This document shows positions 52,149-60,560 of a stretch of 64,000 nucleotides of DNA, in pieces. The position numbers were made by a program, and so were the translations under genes. Origin of the DNA: Larkinella sp. C7. GTDB taxonomy: Bacteria > Bacteroidota > Bacteroidia > Cytophagales > Spirosomataceae. Numbering within the stretch: the first letter of the stretch is position 1; every line of letters begins with the position of its first letter. The stretch spans positions 83,042-147,041 of the forward strand of contig NZ_VBSL01000010.1 in assembly GCF_006149005.1 (NCBI RefSeq), written 5' to 3'. The notes beneath the pieces were generated by a model, which was given only the letters and a program-made list of their open reading frames with translations, was not told the origin of the DNA and did no database searches.

Positions 52149-53906
52149 ATGAATGCAAAACGGCTCCTGCTCCCGCTGTTTTTTCTCCTGACCACACTCC
52201 CGGCGGTTTCACAAAAAGCCTTGCCCCAGGCCCAGCGGCTCCAGTGGTGGCAGCAGGACCGCTTCGGTATGTTTATCCATTGGGGACCGGCGACGCTGAC
52301 GGGCAAAGAGATTAGCTGGTCGCGGGCGGGTTACGGCAAAAGCCGGTACGATTCGCTGTATCTGCGGTTTAATCCCACCCAATTCAATCCGAAAGAATGG
52401 GTGCGTCTGGCGAAAGCCAGCGGCCTGAAATACGTCGTGCTCACCGCCAAACACCATGACGGTTTCTGTTTGTGGAACACCAAAACCATTCCTTACAACA
52501 TCATGTCGTCGCCGTTTGGGCGGGACGTTTGCAAGGAACTGGCCGACGCCGTTCACGAAGCCGGGCTGGAGTTGGGCTGGTATTTTTCGCCCGGCGACTG
52601 GAAAGACCCCGACTGCCGCAATCCTGACCGGGAACGAAACGGCGTGTTTGAAACCCGGATGTTGCAGCAACTCACCGAACTGTTGACCAACTACGGCAAA
52701 ATCAGCCTGTTGTGGATTGATTACGACGGCTGGCCCTGCCCGACCGACCCGAAAAATGTCCATGAGCTGGCGCATCGCCTGCAACCCGGTATTATCCTCG
52801 ACAACCGGCTCGAAGCTTTCAACCCGGACGAGTCGCACGCCCAGCCGGGCCGCTACGGCGATTATGTTACGCCTGAAGGTTTCGTGGCCGGATACGGCAA
52901 CGTCCCCTGGGAAACCTGCACGAATTTAGGCCACCAGTGGGCGTGGCGGTTTGAAGACAAACCCCGGGCTGCGAAAGAGGTCGTGCATACGTTGCTGCGG
53001 TGTGTGGGTGGCAATGGTAACTTACTGCTCAATGTCGGCCCCGATAGCCTGGGACAGATTCCGCCCCTGTTTGCCAGCCGTTTGCAGGAAGTCGGAGCCT
53101 GGATCAAGCCCCGGCAAGTCGCCATTTACGGCACCAAAGGCGGCCCCTACACCCCCGCTCAGGAGTACGTCTGTACGCAAAAAGACAACCGCATTTTTCT
53201 GCACCTGCTGGCGGGAACCACCGGCGAAGTGGTGTTACCACCCCTGCCCGCAACGATTAAACAGGCCGCCCTGCTCAATGGCGCGAAGCTGACTTTTTCG
53301 CAAAATAAGGAACACGTTCGGCTGATCGTGCCGGTTTCTGCGCGCGACTCCATTGCGACGATGATCACCCTGACCCTGGACCGTCCGGCTGCGCAACTGG
53401 CTCCCATTCTGCCGTTTTCGAAAACCGGGTCGCTGGCCTATGGCAAAAAACCGTCGGCTTCGAGCGCGGTGGGGCCATTTCTGCACGATGCAGGAGCCGC
53501 GTTCGACGATAACAAGGCGACCTACTGGAAGCTCGGCCGTCGAAGCGACACCAATTTTGAGGCCAATTATGGAAAACCGCTTCACTACCAGACGAAAGAA
53601 GCCCAAGCCAATTACGAAAGCACCGGCTGGCTGCAGGTTGATTTAGGAAAACCGCAACCCGTTGGGCAAATCGTGCTTCAGGAATTTCAGCGAAAAAACA
53701 ACCCGGAGCTGATCCCGAAAATCAGCCGGTTTAGCGTGCAGTATCAGAAAGGCAACGAATGGGTAACGCTGGCGACGGGCCGGGAAATGGGCAACGAATG
53801 GCGGCAGGAAATTCCGCCCGTCACGGCGCAGCGGTTTCGGCTGGTCATTCTCGAGTCATCGGGCAGCATCGGGGTTAGTGAATTCCAGTTGTTACCGCCC
53901 AACTAG
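52149..53906 (+). CDS. GH29 alpha-L-fucosidase with F5/8-type C domain
   Basis: A 585-residue secreted enzyme with signal peptide (LLLPLFFLLTTLPAVSQ). The GH29 barrel shows RFGMFIHWGPAT near residue 38, VVLTAKHHDGFCLW near residue 96, and LLWIDYDGW, where D191 or D193 should be the nucleophile. The LLLNVGPDSLGQIPP block ends the catalytic part. From about residue 430 a discoidin/CBM32-like domain follows (AFDDNKATYWKLG; WLQVDLGKPQPVGQIVLQE), likely to bind glycans. It removes terminal alpha-L-fucose. It is a single gene between a small unknown gene and the nitrate regulator; a FucP-type permease lies far off at 5.5 kb. Confidence 0.93.
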   Translation: MNAKRLLLPLFFLLTTLPAVSQKALPQAQRLQWWQQDRFGMFIHWGPATLTGKEISWSRAGYGKSRYDSLYLRFNPTQFNPKEWVRLAKASGLKYVVLTAKHHDGFCLWNTKTIPYNIMSSPFGRDVCKELADAVHEAGLELGWYFSPGDWKDPDCRNPDRERNGVFETRMLQQLTELLTNYGKISLLWIDYDGWPCPTDPKNVHELAHRLQPGIILDNRLEAFNPDESHAQPGRYGDYVTPEGFVAGYGNVPWETCTNLGHQWAWRFEDKPRAAKEVVHTLLRCVGGNGNLLLNVGPDSLGQIPPLFASRLQEVGAWIKPRQVAIYGTKGGPYTPAQEYVCTQKDNRIFLHLLAGTTGEVVLPPLPATIKQAALLNGAKLTFSQNKEHVRLIVPVSARDSIATMITLTLDRPAAQLAPILPFSKTGSLAYGKKPSASSAVGPFLHDAGAAFDDNKATYWKLGRRSDTNFEANYGKPLHYQTKEAQANYESTGWLQVDLGKPQPVGQIVLQEFQRKNNPELIPKISRFSVQYQKGNEWVTLATGREMGNEWRQEIPPVTAQRFRLVILESSGSIGVSEFQLLPPN

Positions 53907-53928
53907 TCAACGAATTACATCCGGCGCG

Positions 53929-54618
53929 TTAGTTTTTCATCCGACCGGATTTTTCTTCCAGCGCCAGCCGGATCAGATCGACGGTATTTTTGACGCCCAC
54001 TTTTTTCAGAATGCTGGCGCGCTGGTTGGCCACGGTATTGGTGCTGATGTCAAATTTTTTGGCGATTTCCTGGCTGTTCATCCCTTCCGTCAAACAGGTC
54101 AGAATCTGGGCTTCCCGCGAGCTAACTTTGTTCCAGATGGATGAGCGACTTTTGGAACCCGGGCTGTACTCTTCTTTTAGGGTGCCCGTTTCGGGCACCA
54201 CCCAATGTCTGATAATAACCGTCGAAGCGCTCGGTGGATAATACAATTCGCCGTCGACCACGGCCCGAACTGCCCGCAGAATTTCTTCGCGGTCGGTGTC
54301 TTTCTGCAAATAACCGGCGGCTCCATACTGCACCGATTTCAGGATATAATCCTTGTTGTTGTGCATACTGAACATCAGAATCCGGATTTTGGGATACTGC
54401 CGGGTTATGATTTGCAGGGCTTCGATGCCCGACATGCGGGGCATGGTGATGTCCAGAAACAGCACATCCGGTTTCACCACCGGAATCAGATCGATGGCTT
54501 CGTCGCCGTCGGGGGCTTCGCCAACCACCTCAATATCAACTTCATCTTCCAGCAAGGTCCGAACCCCTTTTCGTACCACAGAATGGTCGTCGGCAACAAG
54601 AATTCGTATCGGCATCAT
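53929..54618 (-). CDS. NarL/LuxR-family response regulator
   Basis: A 229-residue two-component regulator. The receiver domain has the acidic pocket D10-D11 and phosphoacceptor D56 (VLFLDITMPRMSG). After a linker with unusual positive and aromatic content (PGSKSRSSIWNKV), the C-terminal LuxR helix-turn-helix spans about residues 160-220 (REAQILTCLTEGMNSQEIAKKF). The start overlaps the kinase stop (ATGA at 54615-54618), so the pair is coupled. With a NarX-like kinase and nirBD next to it, nitrate or nitrite control of this locus is the natural reading. Confidence 0.93.
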   Translation of the reverse strand: MMPIRILVADDHSVVRKGVRTLLEDEVDIEVVGEAPDGDEAIDLIPVVKPDVLFLDITMPRMSGIEALQIITRQYPKIRILMFSMHNNKDYILKSVQYGAAGYLQKDTDREEILRAVRAVVDGELYYPPSASTVIIRHWVVPETGTLKEEYSPGSKSRSSIWNKVSSREAQILTCLTEGMNSQEIAKKFDISTNTVANQRASILKKVGVKNTVDLIRLALEEKSGRMKN

Positions 54619-56072
54619 CCGTTCGTAGTGTCTGGTAAAGTGACGGCAACTTTCGTTCCTTTTTTCAATTTCGACGTAATCGTCAGGTCGCCGTTCATCA
54701 AACGGGCCCGGGTGCGCATGTTTTCCAGGCCGTTGACGGGCTGAATTCCTCTTTCGTATTTCGGAGTCGATTTAACGGAAAAGCCCTTTCCGTTGTCTTC
54801 CACCGCCAATACAATTCGGGGCGCTCGTTGCCAGCTAATCCGGATTTTCTGAGCCTGCGCGTGCTTGATGGCGTTGTTCAGGGCTTCCTGCGCAATCCGG
54901 TACAGGCCAATTTCCACCGCTGGCGGCAGCCTGCTCTCGTCACGATCCCCTTCAAAGATAACCTCAATTCCGGATGATCGGGCCGTTTGTTCCGCCAATA
55001 ATTGCAAGGTTGCACCCAAACCGAAGTCGCCCAGCACCGACGGCATCAGGTTGTGCGACGTCTGGCGGGTTGTCTGAATAACGTCGTAAATCAGTTCGCA
55101 CAATTCCTCGAACCGTTGCCGGTGTTTGGGTTCCGGAAAAGGAATGACCTTCAGTTTTTCCGCGTGCAGTTTCAGGCCGGTCAGCATCTGCCCAATCCCG
55201 TCGTGGAGTTCACGGGCAAACCGCCGTCGTTCTTCCTCCTGCCCTTCCAACAGGCCCGCCGACCGCACGGTTTCCTCGGCAATCTGCAAACGGTATTTTT
55301 CTTCGGTAGCCCGCAGAAGTTCGCGCTGGGTTTTAACCAACTGCTGGTTAGCCACTTCCAGATCTGTGTTGGCCACCGCCAGGCTTTCGTTCACCGCCCG
55401 CAACGCATCGTCCGATTCGGTCAGTTTCCGAATCACATTTTTGGTATGCGTCACCACCGGCCGGAAAATCAACAGCCCTTCGATCAGCAACGTCAGCAGG
55501 GTCGCCACCGTCAGCACCCACTCGATCTGTTCGAGCGACCGAACCCGTTCGAAGCTTTCTTTATCGAACTGAAACACGATGGCATTCATCTGATTCAGAA
55601 ACGAAGGCTCGTCGCGCAGAATGACCTTCAGGGCGGTTTTCCTCTGCTCCGGCGATGTCGAAGCGGCATCGATTCGCACCAGGCTTTGGTACATGGACTG
55701 AAAAACCGGCTCGATCTCCGCGAACATTCGGTCGAGCTGGCGGCTTTTCCGCACCACATACGCCTTTTCCATCCGCAAATCACCGTTCCGCAACTGAATG
55801 TGGCTCTGGCTCCAGGTGTGCAGCAGCGCGGAAAACGACGCCGTATCGGTCGTAGGTGTCTCCATGATCCGGAGCAGCGCCAGTTTCGTCAGTCGCTGGC
55901 TCAACATGCGTTGCCGACCTGCCACGTTCACCACCCGGCTGTCGTCGTAGTGATCGCTCAGCGTCTGGCGGATAAACAGCAGCCCACTCAGCGATAGCAC
56001 GGCAATGCACGTTAACGCCAGAACGTAAAACCGGGTTAACCGGCGGGCTACCTGCTCATCGAGTTGATTCAT
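54615..56072 (-). CDS. NarX-like sensor histidine kinase with PilJ-type sensor domain
   Basis: A 485-residue inner-membrane kinase. Membrane segments at about residues 15-35 and 175-200 enclose a periplasmic helical bundle of the PilJ/NarX kind. Its first helix has AGRQRMLSQRL, comparable to the nitrate-binding P-box of NarX and NarQ. A coiled coil (residues about 215-275) leads to a HisKA_3 dimerisation domain with H290 in ARELHDGIG, then an ATPase domain (VEDNGKGFSV; GLENMRTRARLM). It phosphorylates the response regulator encoded immediately downstream. It follows nirD by 7 nt, placing the sensor inside the operon it probably controls. Confidence 0.92.
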   Translation of the reverse strand: MNQLDEQVARRLTRFYVLALTCIAVLSLSGLLFIRQTLSDHYDDSRVVNVAGRQRMLSQRLTKLALLRIMETPTTDTASFSALLHTWSQSHIQLRNGDLRMEKAYVVRKSRQLDRMFAEIEPVFQSMYQSLVRIDAASTSPEQRKTALKVILRDEPSFLNQMNAIVFQFDKESFERVRSLEQIEWVLTVATLLTLLIEGLLIFRPVVTHTKNVIRKLTESDDALRAVNESLAVANTDLEVANQQLVKTQRELLRATEEKYRLQIAEETVRSAGLLEGQEEERRRFARELHDGIGQMLTGLKLHAEKLKVIPFPEPKHRQRFEELCELIYDVIQTTRQTSHNLMPSVLGDFGLGATLQLLAEQTARSSGIEVIFEGDRDESRLPPAVEIGLYRIAQEALNNAIKHAQAQKIRISWQRAPRIVLAVEDNGKGFSVKSTPKYERGIQPVNGLENMRTRARLMNGDLTITSKLKKGTKVAVTLPDTTNG

Positions 56073-56079
56073 TCGGTCT

Positions 56080-56436
56080 CTATTCTACTCCAATATACAC
56101 CATTCCGTTGGTCACTTTCACCGGAAAGGTCATAATCTGGTAGCCATCGTCGTTCAGGCACTGCCCCGTCTGGAGCGAAAACGTCTTTTTGTGGAACGGA
56201 CAGGCCACTTTCGGCTCGTCGCCCTGGCTGCCGATCATGCCCCGCGACAGGGCCATCTGCTGGCGGTGCGGGCATTCGTTGTCCGTCGCATACCACTCGC
56301 CCCGGCGCGCAAAATTGTAAATGGCAATCTGGTGACCGTTGATCAGGACACAGGCCCCGCCATCGGCAGGAACATCCTCGGCCCGGCAGGCCAGATACCA
56401 CGTAATTTCTTCTTTATCAGCTAGTAAGGTTTCCAT
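56080..56436 (-). CDS. nirD: Nitrite reductase small subunit NirD with Rieske ligands
   Basis: A 118-residue Rieske-fold protein from the ATG at 56436; a 17-residue extension upstream runs into the palindrome and is rejected. The [2Fe-2S] ligands are all present: C-P-H in NECPHRQQ and C-P-F-H in ACPFHKK. This differs from E. coli NirD, where the cysteines and histidines are lost, and resembles Bacillus NasE. It is the small subunit of assimilatory NADH-nitrite reductase with NirB. A nested palindrome fills most of the 192-nt gap to nirB. Confidence 0.93.
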   Translation of the reverse strand: METLLADKEEITWYLACRAEDVPADGGACVLINGHQIAIYNFARRGEWYATDNECPHRQQMALSRGMIGSQGDEPKVACPFHKKTFSLQTGQCLNDDGYQIMTFPVKVTNGMVYIGVE

Positions 56437-56480
56437 ATTTTTTGCGTTTGGAGAAAAGAAAACGACCATATTTTTTTCAT

Positions 56481-56625
56481 AGCCCACGGTTTGAACTGTG
56501 GGTACACCAATCCGTATCCCATATTCCGGGAACCGTTAAAACGGTTTTGGGAGTTGGCCAAACCGTTTTAACGGTTTATAATCGGCCTAAAACCTCGCCT
56601 GTTCCCACGGTTGAAACCGTGGGCT
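56481..56625. repeat. Nested palindromic element I in the nirB-nirD gap
   Basis: Outer arms 56481-56502 and 56604-56625 (22 nt, two mismatches; core CCCACGGTT...). The right outer arm is itself a hairpin (CCCACGGTTGAAACCGTGGG). Inner arms 56531-56547 and 56560-56576 are a perfect 17 nt, AACCGTTAAAACGGTTT and complement, around a 12-nt loop. It starts four nt after the nirB stop, so it could stabilise or attenuate the nirD part of the message. Confidence 0.88.
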
Positions 56626-56628
56626 GGA

Positions 56629-59148
56629 TTACTTCCATTCCTTCGCCCGTTTCATTTCCCGCAACGATTCGAATTCTACCGTTGGGTCTTTTTGTTCGGG
56701 AACGTTGACGAAGTGGGCAAACCGCTTGCGGAGTTCAGGGTTGTCAACCACTTCTTTCCATTCGCATTTGAAGGTGTCGACCAGCAACTGCATCTCGCGC
56801 TCCAGCTCGTCGGCAATGCCCAGCACGTCGTCCACCACCACGGCTTTCAGATAGGTCATGCCGCCTTCCATTTTGTTCATCCAGGTGGCGGTGCGCGTCA
56901 GTGGGTCGGCGGTTTTGATGTAAAACATCAGGAACCGGTCGATGTAGCGGATGCAGGTTTCCTTATCGACATCCGAAGCCAGCAACTGCGCGTGCTGCGG
57001 TTTGGAGCCGCCATTGCCGCCTACATACAGATTCCAGCCTTTTTCAGTGGCGATGATGCCAAAATCCTTGCTCTGCGCTTCGGCACATTCGCGGATACAG
57101 CCCGACACGCCCGACTTGATTTTGTGCGGAGAACGAACGCCCTTGTACCGGTCTTCCACTTCGATGGCAAACGACACCGAATCCTGCACACCGAACCGGC
57201 ACCAGGTGCTGCCCACGCAACTTTTCACCGTCCGCAGGGATTTCCCGTAGGCGTGGCCGCTTTCGAAACCGGCGTTGATCAGTTCTTCCCAGATCAGGGG
57301 CAGATCGCCGACGTGGGCACCGAAGAGGTCGATGCGCTGTCCGCCGGTTATTTTGGTATACAAACCGTATTTTTTGGCTACCTGCCCAATCACGATCAGT
57401 TTATCGGGCGTGATTTCCCCCCCCGGAATGCGCGGCACCACCGAATAGGTGCCGCCTTTCTGGATGTTCGCCAAAAACCGGTCGTTGGAATCCTGAATGG
57501 TCGCGCGCCCTTTTTCGAGAATATTTTCGTTCCATAAACTCGCCAGAATCGACGCCACCGCCGGTTTGCAAACCTCGCAGCCATCGCCTTTTCCGAACGT
57601 GTCCAGCACGTCATCAAACGTTTTCAGGCTGTTCATTTTCACCAGATCCAGCAGTTCCTGGCGGGTGTAATCGATGTGTTCGCAAAGCACATTCCTGACA
57701 TAATGCCCCTGTTGTTTCTGGACGCCCTGAATCAAATCTTTCACCAGGGGCGTACAACCGCCACAACCCGTACAGGCTTTGGTGGCTTTCTTGAGGGAAT
57801 CGATGGTCGTGTGGCCATTTTCGCCAATTTCGTGGCAGAGCATGGCCTTGGTAATCGCTTCGCAGGAACAGATCAGTGCCTCGTCGGGCAAGCCCATCAC
57901 GCCCGCACCTGCTTCTTCACCCCCGCGCGAACCCAGGATCAGGTCTTCCGGATCGGGCGGCAGGATGGTTTTATTCTTGCAGGTTTGCAGCAGCATGTTA
58001 TACTGATCGGCGTCGCCCACCAGAATACCGCCGAGCAGCGTTCTGCCATCGCCCGAAATATTAATGCGCTTGTAAATGCCTTTGGCTTTGTTTTCGTACG
58101 AAATCGTGCGGCAGGACGGTTCGGCAATGAACGGGTCCCCAAAACTGGCGACATCAGTGCCGATCAGCTTCAGCTTGGTCGACATGTCGAACGGTTTGAA
58201 TTCCTTCTCCTCACCCATCAACCGGGCCGCCACGACCTCGGCCATTTCGTAGCCCGGAGCCACCAGGCCGTAGATCATATGGTGAACGACGGCACATTCG
58301 CCAATGGCAAAAACCGCCGGATCGGAGGTTTGCAGGAAATTGTCGACCACAATGCCCCCGCGCGGGTGCGTATCCAAACCGGTCGCTTTTGCCAGTTCGT
58401 CGCGCGGACGAATCCCGGCGGAGATGATCAGCATGTCGACGTCCAGCGTGCTGCCATCCGCGAACTGGATGCCTTTGATGGTGTCCTCGCCGGTAATTTC
58501 CTGCGTACTTTTAGAGAGGTGGATGTTCAGGCCCAGCGCTTCGAGTTGGCGTTGCAGAATCCCGGACCCGGCATCGTCGATTTGCCGGGGCATCAGCCGG
58601 GGCGCAAATTCGATCACGTGGGCGGTTTCCAGACCCAGGTCGAGCAGGGCTTTGGCGGCTTCCAGCCCCAGCAAACCGCCCCCCATGACGGCCCCTTTGC
58701 GGGCTCTGCGCGCATACGATTGAATGAGGTCCAGATCCTCGATGGTGCGGTAGACGAACACCCCGTCTTTTTCGACGCCGGCCACGGGTGGCACAAACGC
58801 GCCGGAACCGGTAGCCAGAATCAGATAGTCATAGGGCACTACCATGCCGTGGTGCGAACGAACTTCCTTCCGCTCCCGGTCGATGTCCACCACCGGGTCG
58901 GTCAGATACAGTTGGATACCGTTTTCGGCATACCACGATTCGGGCGCCATCGTCAGATCTTCGGCCGTTTTTCCATCGAAATAGGCACTCAGATGGACGC
59001 GATCGTAGGCCGCCCGCGGTTCTTCCCCAAAAACCGTCAGGGTAAACTGCACCCCGTTTTTTTGTTTGGCTACTAATTTTTCACAGAATTTGTAGCCCAC
59101 CATGCCATTGCCTACGACGACGACATGCCTCATTTTGCTTGTGTTCAT
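56629..59148 (-). CDS. nirB: Assimilatory nitrite reductase large subunit NirB
   Basis: An 839-residue sirohaem enzyme reducing nitrite to ammonium with NAD(P)H. N-terminal FAD/NAD module: VVVGNGMVGYKF (about residues 9-20) and GGGLLGLEAAKALL. A BFD-like [2Fe-2S] domain follows (CSCEAITKAMLCHEIG, KACTGCGGC, about residues 425-470). The C-terminal half is the ferredoxin-like and sirohaem/[4Fe-4S] domain with C644, C650, C684 and C688 (CVGSTWC, SGCIREC), all ligands intact. The start at 59148 could equally be the next ATG at 59133. First gene of the nirB-nirD-kinase-regulator operon, diverging from cobA. Confidence 0.97.
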   Translation of the reverse strand: MNTSKMRHVVVVGNGMVGYKFCEKLVAKQKNGVQFTLTVFGEEPRAAYDRVHLSAYFDGKTAEDLTMAPESWYAENGIQLYLTDPVVDIDRERKEVRSHHGMVVPYDYLILATGSGAFVPPVAGVEKDGVFVYRTIEDLDLIQSYARRARKGAVMGGGLLGLEAAKALLDLGLETAHVIEFAPRLMPRQIDDAGSGILQRQLEALGLNIHLSKSTQEITGEDTIKGIQFADGSTLDVDMLIISAGIRPRDELAKATGLDTHPRGGIVVDNFLQTSDPAVFAIGECAVVHHMIYGLVAPGYEMAEVVAARLMGEEKEFKPFDMSTKLKLIGTDVASFGDPFIAEPSCRTISYENKAKGIYKRINISGDGRTLLGGILVGDADQYNMLLQTCKNKTILPPDPEDLILGSRGGEEAGAGVMGLPDEALICSCEAITKAMLCHEIGENGHTTIDSLKKATKACTGCGGCTPLVKDLIQGVQKQQGHYVRNVLCEHIDYTRQELLDLVKMNSLKTFDDVLDTFGKGDGCEVCKPAVASILASLWNENILEKGRATIQDSNDRFLANIQKGGTYSVVPRIPGGEITPDKLIVIGQVAKKYGLYTKITGGQRIDLFGAHVGDLPLIWEELINAGFESGHAYGKSLRTVKSCVGSTWCRFGVQDSVSFAIEVEDRYKGVRSPHKIKSGVSGCIRECAEAQSKDFGIIATEKGWNLYVGGNGGSKPQHAQLLASDVDKETCIRYIDRFLMFYIKTADPLTRTATWMNKMEGGMTYLKAVVVDDVLGIADELEREMQLLVDTFKCEWKEVVDNPELRKRFAHFVNVPEQKDPTVEFESLREMKRAKEWK

Positions 59149-59426
59149 AGTTATTAGTAACTATAGTTATAAAACAAACCCGTTTATTTTTTGTACTATT
59201 TCAGTAAAATTCCCCAATTACACCTGAAATACCACGATTCAAAATTAAACTGATTTTTCCCAATTTCCTATATTTTTATTCTGTCACACCTATATTTTAA
59301 TCCTATTTTTATTGAATTCACTTGCTTTTCCAAATTATCTCTCTAATTTTGAACCAATAATTCGATAGTTATCAAATACTAACAATAGTACATTTTAACT
59401 ATTCACCACTACTAAACACCAAAGCG
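59149..59426. promoter_or_regulatory. Divergent nirB/cobA promoter region
   Basis: A 278-nt AT-rich region. For cobA a Bacteroidota-type promoter is visible: CTTG at 59321-59324, a 19-nt spacer, then TAATTTTG at 59344-59351. On the other strand CAAAATTA at 59240-59247 reads TAATTTTG toward nirB, without a clear upstream box. AACTAT/ATAGTT motifs occur as a palindrome TAACTATAGTTA at 59158-59169 and as an inverted pair at 59365-59371 and 59396-59402; these are candidate sites for the NarL-like regulator. Confidence 0.6.
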
Positions 59427-60209
59427 ATGAAGCCAAAGCTTACACTCGTGGGGGCGGGTCCCGGCGACGGCGAATTGATTACCTTGAAAGGGATCAGGGC
59501 GCTTCAGAAAGCCGACGTTGTGCTGTACGACGATCTGGCCAATGACTCCTTGCTGGATTTTGCACCCAAACACGCGCTGAAAACCTACGTGGGAAAACGG
59601 GCGGGGAAGGCATCGTTTACGCAGGAGGAAATCAATGGTTTGATTGTGCGGATGGCGCAGGAACACGGCCACGTGGTTCGGCTGAAAGGCGGTGATTCGT
59701 ACGTATTCGGACGCGGATACGAGGAATACGAACACGTCCGGCAATACGGTATTCCGTGCGATGTCGTTCCCGGTGTTTCCAGTTGCATTGCGGTTCCGGC
59801 TTCGCAGGGCATTCCGGTTACCTCCCGCGGGGTCAGTGAAAGTTTCTGGGTCATCACCGGCACCACGCGCCACGGCGAACTGTCCGACGATCTGCGGCTG
59901 GCGGTTCAGTCAAAAGCGACGGTGGTGGTGCTGATGGGCGTGAATAAACTGGCGGAGATTTGCGCACTCTACTGCCAGGCCGGTCGGGGCCATGTCCCGA
60001 TGGCGGTTATTCAGAACGGGACCCGCATCAACGAACAGAGTGTGGTGGGTCAGGTCTGGAAAATGCCTCATCTCGTAGCAGAGCATGGCGTGGGGGCGCC
60101 AGCTGTGCTGGTGATCGGCGAAGTGGTTGCCCTGCATCCGGCCTACCTGGCCGAATGCCTGCGCAGCGTATCGGTTGACAGTTTACAGTATTCGGTTTAC
60201 GGTAGCTGA
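59427..60209 (+). CDS. cobA: Uroporphyrinogen-III C-methyltransferase (SUMT)
   Basis: A 260-residue enzyme adding two methyl groups to uroporphyrinogen III to make precorrin-2, the precursor of the sirohaem needed by NirB. Family blocks are complete: VGAGPGDGELITLKGIRAL at the start, DVVLYDDLA, VRLKGGDSYVFGRGYEE and VPGVSSCIAVPASQGIP, then VITGTTRHGEL. It lacks the CysG dehydrogenase/chelatase module. The final dozen residues (ending QYSVYGS) are translated from the inverted repeat element J and lie outside the conserved domain. Diverges from nirB and heads a rightward group with the porin, narK and nasA. Confidence 0.95.
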   Translation: MKPKLTLVGAGPGDGELITLKGIRALQKADVVLYDDLANDSLLDFAPKHALKTYVGKRAGKASFTQEEINGLIVRMAQEHGHVVRLKGGDSYVFGRGYEEYEHVRQYGIPCDVVPGVSSCIAVPASQGIPVTSRGVSESFWVITGTTRHGELSDDLRLAVQSKATVVVLMGVNKLAEICALYCQAGRGHVPMAVIQNGTRINEQSVVGQVWKMPHLVAEHGVGAPAVLVIGEVVALHPAYLAECLRSVSVDSLQYSVYGS

Positions 60210-60297
60210 CGCAAGTTGGCTAACGCCAGAACAAGCTTATGTCAGTCCCGGTGGGGAACCGCACCGTAAACTGTAAACCGAATACTGTAAACCGAAA
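60174..60297. repeat. Heptamer palindrome, element J
   Basis: Left side 60174-60208 holds five in-phase heptamers (GTTGACA, GTTTACA, GTATTCG, ...), right side 60263-60297 five complementary ones (ACCGTAA, ACTGTAA, ...). A perfect 20-nt stem, 60181-60200 with 60273-60292, is the core. The cobA stop codon lies inside the left arm. Related in sequence to elements C and F. Confidence 0.88.
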
Positions 60298-60560
60298 AAA
60301 AAGCCGATCCGGTGTGGGGGCACCTTTGGATCGGCCAAAACTGGGTTTGTCTATGTAAAACACAAACGGTTCAAAGAAAATGAAAAAACCGACGTAAAGC
60401 AAATCGCTTCATTCCGCCTTATCGGGTCCGGACGACCGGACGAATCGCGTCGTCACCCGTAAGGCCTGTCCTTTCAGAGGGTTGCCTTTCTCTTACCCGC
60501 TTCGGGTATCCTGCTTACTTTTTGCACCGGCCGCTTCTTTTCTTTCAACCCACGTATGTC
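60210..60560. other. Intergenic region between cobA and the porin gene
   Basis: A 351-nt gap containing the rest of element J, a strong hairpin at 60303-60335 and a folded stretch at 60422-60460 that precedes the porin start by 100 nt. No gene seen. Confidence 0.6.
60303..60335 (+). terminator. Strong hairpin, likely terminator after cobA
   Basis: GCCGATCC at 60303-60310 pairs with 60328-60335, and GGTG with CACC stacks inside. It is preceded by an A-run and followed by CAAAA, so it reads best as a terminator or attenuator separating cobA from the porin gene; the T-run is missing on the plus strand. Confidence 0.55.

Noticed and set aside
52149-53906. Type IX secretion signal on the fucosidase
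   Set aside because: The protein ends within the discoidin-like domain; no C-terminal sorting domain follows.
57676-59076. 466-codon open frame opposite nirB
   Set aside because: Antisense of a fully conserved enzyme; composition typical of a GC-rich shadow frame.
59149-59426. Cobalamin or molybdenum cofactor riboswitch before cobA
   Set aside because: The leader is AT-rich without the conserved cores of either riboswitch class.
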